Below are positions 8,825 to 17,318 of a stretch of DNA of 64,000 nt, piece after piece. The notes under the pieces are model-generated. The model made no database searches. It was not told the DNA's origin and saw only the letters and a list, made by a program, of their open reading frames with translations. How positions within the stretch are numbered: the stretch's first letter is position 1; every line of letters starts with the position of its first letter. Origin of the DNA: Sphingosinicella sp963974575 (lineage in GTDB: Bacteria; Pseudomonadota; Alphaproteobacteria; Sphingomonadales; Sphingomonadaceae). The stretch lies in contig NZ_CAXBBQ010000007.1 in the NCBI RefSeq assembly GCF_963974575.1, positions 62,001-126,000 of the forward strand, written 5' to 3'. The translations under genes and the position numbers were made by a program.

Positions 8825-9064
8825 ATGAGCGATGTCGCAGAACGCGTGAAGAAGATCGTCGTCGAGCACCTCGGCGTCGAGCCGGACAAGGTGACCGAGG
8901 ACGCGAGCTTCATCGACGATCTCGGCGCGGACAGCCTCGACACCGTCGAGCTGGTGATGGCGTTCGAGGAAGAGTTCGGGGTCGAGATTCCCGATGATGC
9001 CGCCGAGAAGATCCTCACCGTGAAGGACGCGATCGGCTACATCGAGGAAAACAGCGCCGCCTGA
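8825..9064 (+). CDS. acpP: Acyl carrier protein
   Basis: 79 residues, strongly acidic. The phosphopantetheine attachment serine is S37 in GADSLDTVELVM. It carries growing acyl chains to FabG, FabF and partners. The 82-bp gap from fabG holds a possible own promoter (TTGCAA, 17 nt, TACTGC from about 8756), and AGGGGA 7 nt before ATG is a strong ribosome site. Confidence 0.98.
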   Translation: MSDVAERVKKIVVEHLGVEPDKVTEDASFIDDLGADSLDTVELVMAFEEEFGVEIPDDAAEKILTVKDAIGYIEENSAA

Positions 9065-9101
9065 CACGGGGACGCTTGCCGGATCAAACGGCACGGAATC
9101 A

Positions 9102-9141
9102 CGAGCGGCTCCCCGGAAAAGGCCGGAGGGCCGCTCGCTTG
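9102..9141 (+). terminator. Hairpin between acpP and fabF, possible attenuator
   Basis: CGAGCGGC (9102-9109) pairs with GCCGCTCG (9130-9137), with further imperfect pairing inside, followed by the weak T-rich tract CTTGTT. A partial terminator here could make acpP mRNA more abundant than the downstream fabF-mltG mRNA. Confidence 0.4.
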
Positions 9142-9164
9142 TTATCAGGACACGGGAGAACCGA

Positions 9165-10424
<1,260 letters not shown>

Positions 10425-10428
10425 CTTT

Positions 10429-11388
10429 ATGAAAAAGCTGCTGGTCGCCATCGTCGTCGCGGCGCTGGCGGCTGCTGCCGTGCTTGCTTTCCAGTGGACC
10501 ACCACCGGCCCGCTCGCGAAGGACACGGACATCATCGTGCCGCGCGGCGCGTCGCTCGCCGCTACCGCTGTTCAGCTCGAAAAGGCAGGCGCGATCCGCT
10601 CGTCGGACGCGTTCCGGTTGATGTCGCGCGTGCTGGGCACCGGCGCGCCGATCAAGGCCGGCGAATTCCGCATCCCGGCAGGGAGCAGCGCGGCGGCGAT
10701 CCTGCGCATCCTCCAGTACGGCGAGCCGCTCCAGCGGCTCATCGTCGTGCCCGAAGGCCTGCCGTCGATCCTTGTGCATGAAAGGCTGATGGCGGAAGAC
10801 CTGCTCACGGGTGAGGTCGATGTGCCAGCGGAAGGGTCGGTGCTGCCCGGGGGCTACAGCTTCGAACGCGGTGAGCCGCGCGCCGCCGTGCTCAAGCGGA
10901 TGCAGGATGCGATGGCGAAGACGCTCGCCGAACTCTGGCCCGCGCGCAAATCCTCGTCGGTCGTCAAGACGCCCGAGGAGGCCGTGAACCTCGCCGCAAT
11001 CGTCGAGAAGGAAACCGCGAAGGCGGAGGAGCGCCGCACGATCGCGGGCGTGTATTCAAACCGGCTGCGCATCGGCATGATGCTGCAGGCCGATCCCACG
11101 GTCATTTACCCAATCACCAAGGGCAAGCCGCTCGGCCGCCGCATCCGCCAGTCGGAACTGCGTGCTGACAACGGCTATAACACCTACGCGAAGGCGGGCT
11201 TGCCCACGGGGCCGATCGCCAATCCGGGGCGCGCTTCGATCGAAGCCGTGCTCGATCCGGAAACCACCGACGCGCTGTATTTCGTGGCGGACGGCACCGG
11301 CGGCCACGTGTTCGCGCGCACGCTCGATGAGCACAACGCCAATGTCGTGAAGTGGCGGGCGATCCGCCGGGAACGCGGCGAGCTATAG
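10429..11388 (+). CDS. mltG: Endolytic murein transglycosylase MltG
   Basis: 319 residues. One N-terminal membrane anchor (about 3-22), a LysM-like middle part, then the YceG catalytic domain with AAIVEKETAKAEER (EKET at 193-196, containing the catalytic glutamate region) and LQADPTVIYP. It cuts nascent glycan strands at the inner membrane. It begins 4 bp after fabF. Its last codons overlap the convergent NlpC/P60 gene by 6 bp. Confidence 0.93.
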   Translation: MKKLLVAIVVAALAAAAVLAFQWTTTGPLAKDTDIIVPRGASLAATAVQLEKAGAIRSSDAFRLMSRVLGTGAPIKAGEFRIPAGSSAAAILRILQYGEPLQRLIVVPEGLPSILVHERLMAEDLLTGEVDVPAEGSVLPGGYSFERGEPRAAVLKRMQDAMAKTLAELWPARKSSSVVKTPEEAVNLAAIVEKETAKAEERRTIAGVYSNRLRIGMMLQADPTVIYPITKGKPLGRRIRQSELRADNGYNTYAKAGLPTGPIANPGRASIEAVLDPETTDALYFVADGTGGHVFARTLDEHNANVVKWRAIRRERGEL

Positions 11389-12261
11389 GCGGCGAACTGC
11401 CGTCACAGGCGCGTCGTACTGCGGCAGCAGGCGGCCCACGACATCGTCGAGTGGCTCGATCACCGTCGACATGAAGAAGGCGTTGGCGTGGAGCAGCCGC
11501 GTCTCGTCGAACATGAAGCCGACATGGCCGGGGAAGAACACGAGGTCACCGCGCCGGTAGCGCCGATCCTCGACCTCCTGCCCGAGCGCGGCCTGCATGT
11601 CGCTGTCGCGGGGACAATCGATGCCGCAGGCGCCGAGCGCAATCTGGACGAGGCCCGAGCAGTCGATCCCACCGCGCGTGCGGCCGCCCCACTTGTAAGG
11701 CGTGCCGAGGAACAGTTCGGCCGTTGCGACAGGGTCGGCGGCATATTCATCGATCACGGCGATGTGACGCCGGTGAACATAGCCTCCAGCGGCCGACACG
11801 AACTTCTCGTCATGTGCCGCAGCGGCAGTCAGCGCCCCCATCGGCAGCGCGCCGATTACGGTGGACTTGATGTCGGGCTTCGTAAAGACGAGCGCGGTCG
11901 GCGCGGCGATCCGGTGCGTTAGCGCCCCGGCGCCTTCGGAAAGCAGTGCAGCGTCGACATAGCCGACATAATGGTCGTGAGCGCTGTATCCCCAAGCGAC
12001 ACCGCCGGACACATCGAGCACGTCGAAGGCTTCACCTGAGAGAAGCTCGCTCACGGCGACGGCATCCGCTTCCGGCGCCTTGCGGATAGGCGCCTGCTGT
12101 ACCGCCAGCCGATGGCGAATCGGCGCGGCAAAGCACGGTACCTCGACGAGCCCCTCGAGGGCCACATCGGCAAGATCATTCCGCCACGCGTTTATGCGTG
12201 GGTCCGGGCGTTCGGCGCTAGAGGTAAGCGCGCTCCTCGCGTGCGTTGCTGCGTTCGGCAT
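11383..12261 (-). CDS. NlpC/P60 family cell-wall peptidase
   Basis: 292 residues. An N-terminal region including DPRINAWRNDLADVALEG leads into two SH3-like segments (about 45-170), then the NlpC/P60 domain with catalytic C201 (GGIDCSGLVQ) and H246 (GHVGFM). Such enzymes cleave gamma-D-glutamyl-meso-diaminopimelate bonds in peptidoglycan peptides. No signal peptide is evident. The chosen ATG overlaps the upstream marR gene by 44 bp; a GTG near residue 33 is an alternative, but the overlapped N-terminal block looks family-like. Confidence 0.85.
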   Translation of the reverse strand: MPNAATHARSALTSSAERPDPRINAWRNDLADVALEGLVEVPCFAAPIRHRLAVQQAPIRKAPEADAVAVSELLSGEAFDVLDVSGGVAWGYSAHDHYVGYVDAALLSEGAGALTHRIAAPTALVFTKPDIKSTVIGALPMGALTAAAAHDEKFVSAAGGYVHRRHIAVIDEYAADPVATAELFLGTPYKWGGRTRGGIDCSGLVQIALGACGIDCPRDSDMQAALGQEVEDRRYRRGDLVFFPGHVGFMFDETRLLHANAFFMSTVIEPLDDVVGRLLPQYDAPVTAVRRL

Positions 12262-12607
12262 GGCCCTGTGTCGCCTCGATCATTCCTGCGAAGGTTTCGA
12301 GGAATTCGTGGCCCTGCGCCGTCCGCTCGACGAAGATGTTGCGCAGGTCACTCTCGTCCTTCTGGCGGCGGATATAGCCGAAGGCGCCGAGCGTGTTGAG
12401 TGCCCGCGTGATGACCGGCTTCGAAACCCTCAGCTTGGCGGCAAGGCCGCGCACAGTGTGTGGTCCTTGCGTCAGGTAGACGACCAGCAGCAGTGCCATC
12501 TGCCGGTTGGTAAGATCCGGACGGTTCGATTGCACATAGGCAATGACCGTCTGCATCCAGGGGCTGAGGAGCGCATCGATCCGGTCGTCTAGGCCTGAGA
12601 GGGACAT
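12218..12607 (-). CDS. MarR-family transcriptional regulator
   Basis: 129 residues from ATG 12607. The winged-helix region spans about 30-110, with LRVSKPVITRALNTLGAFGYIRR as recognition helix and wing. An upstream in-frame GTG/ATG region reaching 12643 would place the start at the predicted transcription start, so the inner ATG is preferred. A palindrome upstream suggests autoregulation. It lies between the aminopeptidase and the NlpC gene on the same strand; effector unknown. Confidence 0.8.
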   Translation of the reverse strand: MSLSGLDDRIDALLSPWMQTVIAYVQSNRPDLTNRQMALLLVVYLTQGPHTVRGLAAKLRVSKPVITRALNTLGAFGYIRRQKDESDLRNIFVERTAQGHEFLETFAGMIEATQGHAERSNAREERAYL

Positions 12608-12641
12608 GGTTTTTTCACCCGTTATCTCGTTTCGGGTCACC

Positions 12642-12690
12642 ATATTTTAACGGGAGTTAATGATGTGTTGATATTTTAGGTTAACCCGTT
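12642..12690 (-). promoter_or_regulatory. Palindromic operator/promoter of marR
   Basis: TTAACGGGAGTTAA (12647-12660) is a perfect inverted repeat, TTAAC and GTTAA around GGGA; a second palindrome, GGTTAACC, lies at 12679-12686. On the minus strand the first one falls between a possible -35 (TATCAA) and -10 (TAAAAT). The AT-rich patch in GC-rich surroundings is typical of a MarR-type autoregulatory site. Confidence 0.5.
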
Positions 12691-12697
12691 GAACCGT

Positions 12698-14095
12698 TCA
12701 TTCGCCGCGATGGTTGCCGTAACGTCTCTCGATATACGCCCAAAACGCCCTGAGACCTAGCGCTTCGCCGCCTTTCGGGCGCCCCGGCTTCGCTGCCGGC
12801 ATCCATGCGAACGTATCAAGATGCGCCCAAGGTGTTTTCGGATCGACGAATTTTTCGAGATAGAGTGCGGCGGTGATCGCCCCGGCGAATGCGCCCGAAG
12901 CGCTGTTGTTGATGTCCGCCACGTCGGACTTCAGCATCTCCGCATAGGGCTTCCACAGCGGCATCCGCCACAGCGGGTCGCCGCTTGCCCCCGCGCCTTC
13001 GAGCAGCCCTTCGGCAAGGGTCTCGTCGTTGGCGAAAAGTGCGGGGAGGTCAGGGCCGAGCGCCACGCGCGCCGCACCGGTCAACGTCGCGAAGTCGAGG
13101 ATCATCTCGGGGCTGTCCTCGTCCGCGAGCGCGAGCGCGTCGCAGAGCACGAGCCGCCCTTCTGCATCGGTGTTGCCGATCTCCACGGTCGTGCCCTTGC
13201 GCGTCTTGATGATGTCGCCGGGGCGGAATGCGCCGCCGTCTATGGCGTTCTCGAGCGCCGGGATCAGCAGGCGCAGCCGCACGCGCAACTTCGCACCCAT
13301 CACGAGACCCGCGAGCGCAAGCGCGTGCGCCGCGCCGCCCATGTCCTTCTTCATCAGCAGCATGTTGCCCGCTGTTTTGATGTCGAGCCCGCCCGAATCG
13401 AAGCACACGCCCTTGCCGATGATCGTCAGTTTCGGATCGCCCTTGCGGCCCCAGCCCATGTCGATCAGCCGGGGTTCGCGGCCGGCGGCGGCGGCGCGGC
13501 CCACGGCGTGGATCGTGGGGAAGTTTGCTGCCAGCAGCTCGTCACCGACGGTGACCTTCACCTCGGCGCCGTGGTGGCGTGCAACGTCGCGCACGGCGGC
13601 CTCCAGCGCTTCCGGCCCCATGTCCTCAGCGGGCGTGTTCACGAGATCGCGCACCAGCACCTGCGCGTCCGCAAGCCGGCGGAGCGCCGCGATATCGACC
13701 GATTTCGGCACCAGCAGCGTGCGCGGCTCAACAGGCTTGGATTCGGAGAGGTAACGCGTGAACGTGTAGTGCGCGAGCATCCAGCCGAGCGCTGCGGCGC
13801 CCGGTTCACGGCCCGCCAGCTTGTAACGCCCGGCAGGCAGGGCTTTCACCACCCCGGCAAGATCCCAGGGTCCGAGCGCGGCGGGCGCGCCGAAGGCGGC
13901 GCTCCAGTTTTCCGCTTCGCTCCCCGGAAGGATCACCCGCGTGCCCGCCGCGCCCTTGAACTGCGCGGCGTCCACGGCGGCGCGCGCCCGCGCCGGCAGC
14001 GCGTCCCGCCACGCTTCGAAGCCGGCGGGGTCGACCAGCGCGATCTCGCGGGCGTCCTGCCCCGTGTCATGTTCGATAAGGCTCGCAGATTCCAT
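12698..14095 (-). CDS. Leucyl aminopeptidase family protein, peptidase M17
   Basis: 465 residues. The two-metal site of M17 enzymes is complete: K228 and D233 in GKGVCFDSGG, K240, D251 in MKKDMGG, and D310/E312 in NTDAEGRL with R314. It removes N-terminal residues from peptides in the cytoplasm. Shorter than E. coli PepA (about 500) with a divergent N-terminal half, closer to the PepB-like branch. Its stop is 55 bp from the marR control region. Confidence 0.92.
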   Translation of the reverse strand: MESASLIEHDTGQDAREIALVDPAGFEAWRDALPARARAAVDAAQFKGAAGTRVILPGSEAENWSAAFGAPAALGPWDLAGVVKALPAGRYKLAGREPGAAALGWMLAHYTFTRYLSESKPVEPRTLLVPKSVDIAALRRLADAQVLVRDLVNTPAEDMGPEALEAAVRDVARHHGAEVKVTVGDELLAANFPTIHAVGRAAAAGREPRLIDMGWGRKGDPKLTIIGKGVCFDSGGLDIKTAGNMLLMKKDMGGAAHALALAGLVMGAKLRVRLRLLIPALENAIDGGAFRPGDIIKTRKGTTVEIGNTDAEGRLVLCDALALADEDSPEMILDFATLTGAARVALGPDLPALFANDETLAEGLLEGAGASGDPLWRMPLWKPYAEMLKSDVADINNSASGAFAGAITAALYLEKFVDPKTPWAHLDTFAWMPAAKPGRPKGGEALGLRAFWAYIERRYGNHRGE

Positions 14096-14199
14096 CGTGT
14101 TCGCGCTTTTCCGTTCCCGCTCTTCGCTTGCCGCGAAGCGGCAGACCGCCTAAACGATCCGCCAATTTTAAACTCCGTATCCGCGCCTGAAGGAACACA

Positions 14200-14964
14200 A
14201 TGGCCACCAATCCGCAAGCCGCCCAGTTGCCGCCGCTCTACAACGCGCTCGCGCCGCTCTCCTCGTCGGTACATCAGACGCTCGGGCTGAAATCCCGGAC
14301 GGGAGCGCCGTTCGCACGCACCTTGCACGCGATCCCGATCACGGTCGACGAGTTCCACCTCGTGCAGCGCCACTACCCGATCGTTTTCGCGGCGGGCCAG
14401 ACGCCGGTGCCGCTCGCGCTCACCTCGCTCAGCGAAGGCCAGAACCTGTTCGTCGACGAAGCGGGCAACTGGCGCGCCGGCACCTATGTGCCCGCCTATG
14501 TACGCCGCTATCCGTTCCTCCTCGCGCGGATCAATCCGCAGTCCGAGGAGCTGACGCTCTGTTTCGACGAGACCTCCGAGGATCTCGGCGCCGACGAAGG
14601 CGAGCCGCTGTTCAAGGATGGCGAGGCGACCGATGTCGTGAAGAACGTTCTCGAGTTCTGCGAGCAGTTCGAAAACTCGATGCGCAAGACGCAGGCGTTC
14701 GTGCAGGAGCTCGAAAAGGGTGAGTTCCTGATGGACGGCGAGGTTTCCATCCAGATGGACGGCATGGCGCAGCCCGCGATCTACCGCGGCTTCAAGATGA
14801 TCTCGCAGGACAAGATCCGTGATCTGCGCGGTGATCAGGCGCGCAAGCTCATTCAGAACGGCATGTTGCCGCTGATGTATGCGCACCTCTTCTCGCTGTC
14901 CTACGTCACCGACCTGTTCTCGCAGGGCGCGGCGAAGGCCACGCCAGAAAAAACGGACGCCTGA
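14200..14964 (+). CDS. SapC family protein
   Basis: 254 residues matching the SapC family that is common in alphaproteobacteria and unrelated to the Sap peptide permease subunit of the same name. The conserved start region contains PLYNALAPLSSSVH and the core YVPAYVRRYPFLLARI. No signal peptide or membrane segment is visible. Function is not established; some relatives accompany TonB-dependent carbohydrate uptake loci, which is not the case here. Confidence 0.8.
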   Translation: MATNPQAAQLPPLYNALAPLSSSVHQTLGLKSRTGAPFARTLHAIPITVDEFHLVQRHYPIVFAAGQTPVPLALTSLSEGQNLFVDEAGNWRAGTYVPAYVRRYPFLLARINPQSEELTLCFDETSEDLGADEGEPLFKDGEATDVVKNVLEFCEQFENSMRKTQAFVQELEKGEFLMDGEVSIQMDGMAQPAIYRGFKMISQDKIRDLRGDQARKLIQNGMLPLMYAHLFSLSYVTDLFSQGAAKATPEKTDA

Positions 14965-15047
14965 CACCCCGTCCCGGCTCGTCTTGCCTTGCGGAGGATT
15001 CCGCATAGACTTCGCGACCTTGCGGAGCGTGGGCAGGAGGAGCTCTT

Positions 15048-15602
15048 ATGGCGGTGGGACACAGCAGCTATTCGAAAACGGCGATCACGCTTCACTGGCT
15101 GATCGCCGTTCTCGTTCTCGGCAATATCGTCGGCGCGGTCTATGCCGAAGGGCTCCCGGATGCCGAGCGTGGGGCCATCATGGGCATCCATAAGTCGGTC
15201 GGCATCACTGTCCTTGCGCTCACGCTGTGGCGGCTCGTGCTGCGTCTGAAGGCGGGCTTCCTCGTGCTGCCCGCGCACATGAAGGGGTGGGAGATCGTGC
15301 TCGCACGCGCCACCCACATCGGCTTCTACGTGTTGCTACTCGCGATACCGCTGAGCGGTTGGGCGTTCGCCGCCAGTCCCGAGCGGCCGCTGATCTGGTT
15401 CGATCTCGTCCCGCTTCCCGATTCGCCGTTGGGGAAGGCGGGTCGCGGCGTCTTCCATGCGGTGCATGGTCCTGCGGCATTTCTGGCACTTGTACTTGTA
15501 ATTCTGCACATTCTGGGCGCTTTGAAGCATCATTTTCTCGATCGCGACGATGTTCTGGCGAGAATGTTGCCTTTTTTGCGAAAAAATCGGGCAGACGCTT
15601 GA
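15048..15602 (+). CDS. Cytochrome b561-type membrane protein
   Basis: 184 residues with four hydrophobic helices. Histidines suited to haem b ligation occur in ITLHWLIAV, GIHKSVG, ATHIGFY and FHAVHG. It probably carries electrons between a quinol and periplasmic partners. GGCAGGAGG lies 7-15 nt before the ATG. A paralogue lies at 59748. Confidence 0.88.
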   Translation: MAVGHSSYSKTAITLHWLIAVLVLGNIVGAVYAEGLPDAERGAIMGIHKSVGITVLALTLWRLVLRLKAGFLVLPAHMKGWEIVLARATHIGFYVLLLAIPLSGWAFAASPERPLIWFDLVPLPDSPLGKAGRGVFHAVHGPAAFLALVLVILHILGALKHHFLDRDDVLARMLPFLRKNRADA

Positions 15603-15752
15603 AAACTTAACAATTCCGGCCCATCTTGATTTCAGGCGGCGCTGCGTTCCCCCCCTTTTGCGCGGCACGCCCGCGTAGCATCATCTGACGAGGATGATGC
15701 CACGTCCTCCCTGAACCCTGGTCACTTCGACATTGTCGAAGTGACCTTTTTT
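15599..15752 (+). ncRNA. Candidate small RNA with two hairpins
   Basis: Between the cytochrome b561 stop and a convergent gene lie a possible promoter (TTGAAA ... ATCTTG), a hairpin GCATCATC/GATGATGC (15678-15700), an unpaired CACGTCCTCCCTGAACC stretch able to pair with Shine-Dalgarno sequences, and a perfect terminator. This resembles trans-acting small RNAs of alphaproteobacteria with CCUCC motifs, but it may only be the 3' untranslated region of the upstream gene. Confidence 0.35.
15720..15752 (+). terminator. Strong Rho-independent terminator
   Basis: A perfect 12-bp stem GGTCACTTCGAC / GTCGAAGTGACC with a 3-nt loop is followed by TTTTTT. The T-run is on the plus strand only, 118 bp past the cytochrome gene stop. 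Confidence 0.9.
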
Positions 15753-15765
15753 CTTTCAGGCTGCT

Positions 15766-16656
15766 TTATTCGGCCGCGATGGCCTGCGGTTTTCCGAACG
15801 TTTGCGGAAGCCAGCCCAGAAGCTCCGCCACCAGGTTTTTCAACGTTTCCGCGACCTCATTGAAGCCGGCGTGCCGTTCCAGCGTATCCGGGTCCATGTA
15901 GAGCGTGCGGTCGATCTCGATCTGGATCGCGAATCGCCCGCGTGCGGGCGCGGCGTGGAAGCGCGTCGTATACCCGCCCGCGTAGGGCGTGTTGCGCGCG
16001 ACGCGCAGGCCTGCCCGGCGGAAGTGGGCCTCCACATAACGCACGACTGATTCGGGGGCCGACGTGCCGCCCGCATCGCCGATCACGATCTCCGGCCGCT
16101 GGCGCGCCGGCAGCGAAAGCGGCGGCATCGAGTGGCCATCGATCAGCAGCGCATAGCCGTGACACGCGGCGGCGTCTTCGATCAGCGAGGCAAGCCGCTG
16201 ATGATAGGGGGCGTGAACCGCCGCGATTCGCTGCAGCACCGCTGCGCTGGTGATCCGGTCGCGATAGATGTGAAGCCCCGGCCCGGTGAGGCGCGGCAAC
16301 ACGCCGAGCCCGGACCGGACGCGTTCGGTGGTTTTCACCGGCCCCAGCGCCGCCGGGTCGCTCAGCATCGAAAGGTCGATCTCCAGCGGATCCCGATTGA
16401 GATCGACGTAGGCGCGCGCCCAGCGCGCGGTAATCAGGGGCGCTCCCGATGCAGCCGCGGGCGCCAACAGCTCATCGACATAGGCATCCTCGGCGCGGCG
16501 CAACCCATCCATGTCGAGCGCGGCGGCAGAGAGGAATCCCGGCGGCAGCGCACGGCCGCTGTGCGGCGACGCGAGCACCAACGGCGCGGGGGTGCCACGC
16601 GGGCCGGAAACGAAGTGGCCGGGCGTCAATGCGGAGACGGAGGTCTCGGCGCTCAA
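15766..16656 (-). CDS. N-formylglutamate amidohydrolase family protein
   Basis: 296 residues of the FGase family. Conserved blocks are LASPHSGRALP near 28, the RAEDAYVDEL segment, ARAYVDLNRDPLEID near 83 and LLIDGHSMPP. The enzyme hydrolyses N-formyl-L-glutamate, the last step of one histidine-degradation route; no hut genes are nearby, so the substrate here is open. It is divergent from cpdR. Confidence 0.85.
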   Translation of the reverse strand: MSAETSVSALTPGHFVSGPRGTPAPLVLASPHSGRALPPGFLSAAALDMDGLRRAEDAYVDELLAPAAASGAPLITARWARAYVDLNRDPLEIDLSMLSDPAALGPVKTTERVRSGLGVLPRLTGPGLHIYRDRITSAAVLQRIAAVHAPYHQRLASLIEDAAACHGYALLIDGHSMPPLSLPARQRPEIVIGDAGGTSAPESVVRYVEAHFRRAGLRVARNTPYAGGYTTRFHAAPARGRFAIQIEIDRTLYMDPDTLERHAGFNEVAETLKNLVAELLGWLPQTFGKPQAIAAE

Positions 16657-16771
16657 CGGCGGGGATTATCCGAGTGTGGCATGGGAATAGCCTAGCGCGG
16701 GCGGAACGAAAGCAAAAGAGCGCCTTGTCCGGTTTCGGGCTGGCAAGCCCACGACAGGAAATGTTAAGTCC

Positions 16772-16792
16772 TCCGCCGTAAGAAGCGGCGGA
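16772..16792 (+). repeat. Hairpin over the cpdR ribosome-binding region
   Basis: TCCGCCG (16772-16778) pairs with CGGCGGA (16786-16792), ending 7 nt before the cpdR ATG. The right arm contains the only purine-rich segment that could serve as ribosome site. Confidence 0.4.
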
Positions 16793-16799
16793 TAAGACC

Positions 16800-17189
16800 A
16801 TGACGACACAACCCGAAGGCCGCATCACGGGCCGCATCCTGCTCGCCGAAGACGACGACTCGATGCGCCTCTTCCTGGAACGCGCGATTACGCGCGCGGG
16901 CTATGAAGTCGTCGCCGTTGATCGCGGCACGGCGGCGCTGCCGCACATCGCGACGGGAAGCTTCGGGCTGCTGCTCACCGACATCGTCATGCCGGAAATG
17001 GACGGCATCGAGCTTGCCCAGCGCGCCGCGCAGCTTGCGCCCACGATGCGCGTCATGTTCATCACCGGCTTCGCCGCTGTGGCGCTCAGCCGCGGCTCGG
17101 GCGCGCCGAGCGACGCGAAGGTGCTCTCCAAGCCGTTCCACCTGCGCGATCTGGTCGCTGAAATCGACCGGATCTTCGAAGGCGAATAA
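16800..17189 (+). CDS. cpdR: Receiver-only response regulator CpdR
   Basis: 129 residues, a single receiver domain without output domain. Acidic pocket EDDD at 17-20, phosphoacceptor D61 (LLTDIVMPEMDG), T89 and K111. The segment MFITGFAAVAL and the tail KVLSKPFHLRDLVAEIDRI are diagnostic of CpdR. In Caulobacter, unphosphorylated CpdR directs ClpXP to degrade CtrA and other cell-cycle proteins; phosphorylation comes through CckA-ChpT. Neither partner is in the window. Confidence 0.93.
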   Translation: MTTQPEGRITGRILLAEDDDSMRLFLERAITRAGYEVVAVDRGTAALPHIATGSFGLLLTDIVMPEMDGIELAQRAAQLAPTMRVMFITGFAAVALSRGSGAPSDAKVLSKPFHLRDLVAEIDRIFEGE

Positions 17190-17194
17190 GCGGC

Positions 17195-17223
17195 TTGCGC
17201 CGCGCCCGGCGCTCGCCTAGAAG
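17195..17223 (+). promoter_or_regulatory. Promoter of tRNA-Val
   Basis: TTGCGC and TAGAAG are separated by 17 nt and end 11 bp before the tRNA. The same -35 type precedes tRNA-Pro and rpmI. Confidence 0.5.
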
Positions 17224-17234
17224 GCACGCCGCGT

Positions 17235-17309
17235 GGGCGCGTAGCTCAGTGGTAGAGCACTGTGTTGACATCGCAGGGGTCGCAAGTTCAATCCTTGCCG
17301 CGCCCACCA
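17235..17309 (+). tRNA. tRNA-Val (anticodon GAC)
   Basis: A 75-nt cloverleaf. The acceptor GGGCGCG pairs with CGCGCCC, followed by ACCA with the CCA encoded. The D arm is GCTC/GAGC; anticodon stem CTGTG/CGCAG encloses loop TTGACAT with anticodon GAC (reads GUC/GUU); the T arm is GCAAG-TTCAATC-CTTGC. No integrase or direct repeat lies beside it. Confidence 0.95.
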
Positions 17310-17318
17310 TCTTCCCCG

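Noticed and set aside
12821..14290. 489-codon plus-strand frame opposite the aminopeptidase
   Set aside because: The M17 metal-site residues are all present on the other strand, so this frame is a shadow.
17235..17309. tRNA-Val as a phage or island integration site
   Set aside because: No integrase, no repeated 3' tRNA end and normal composition on both sides; the same applies to tRNA-Pro at 30674.
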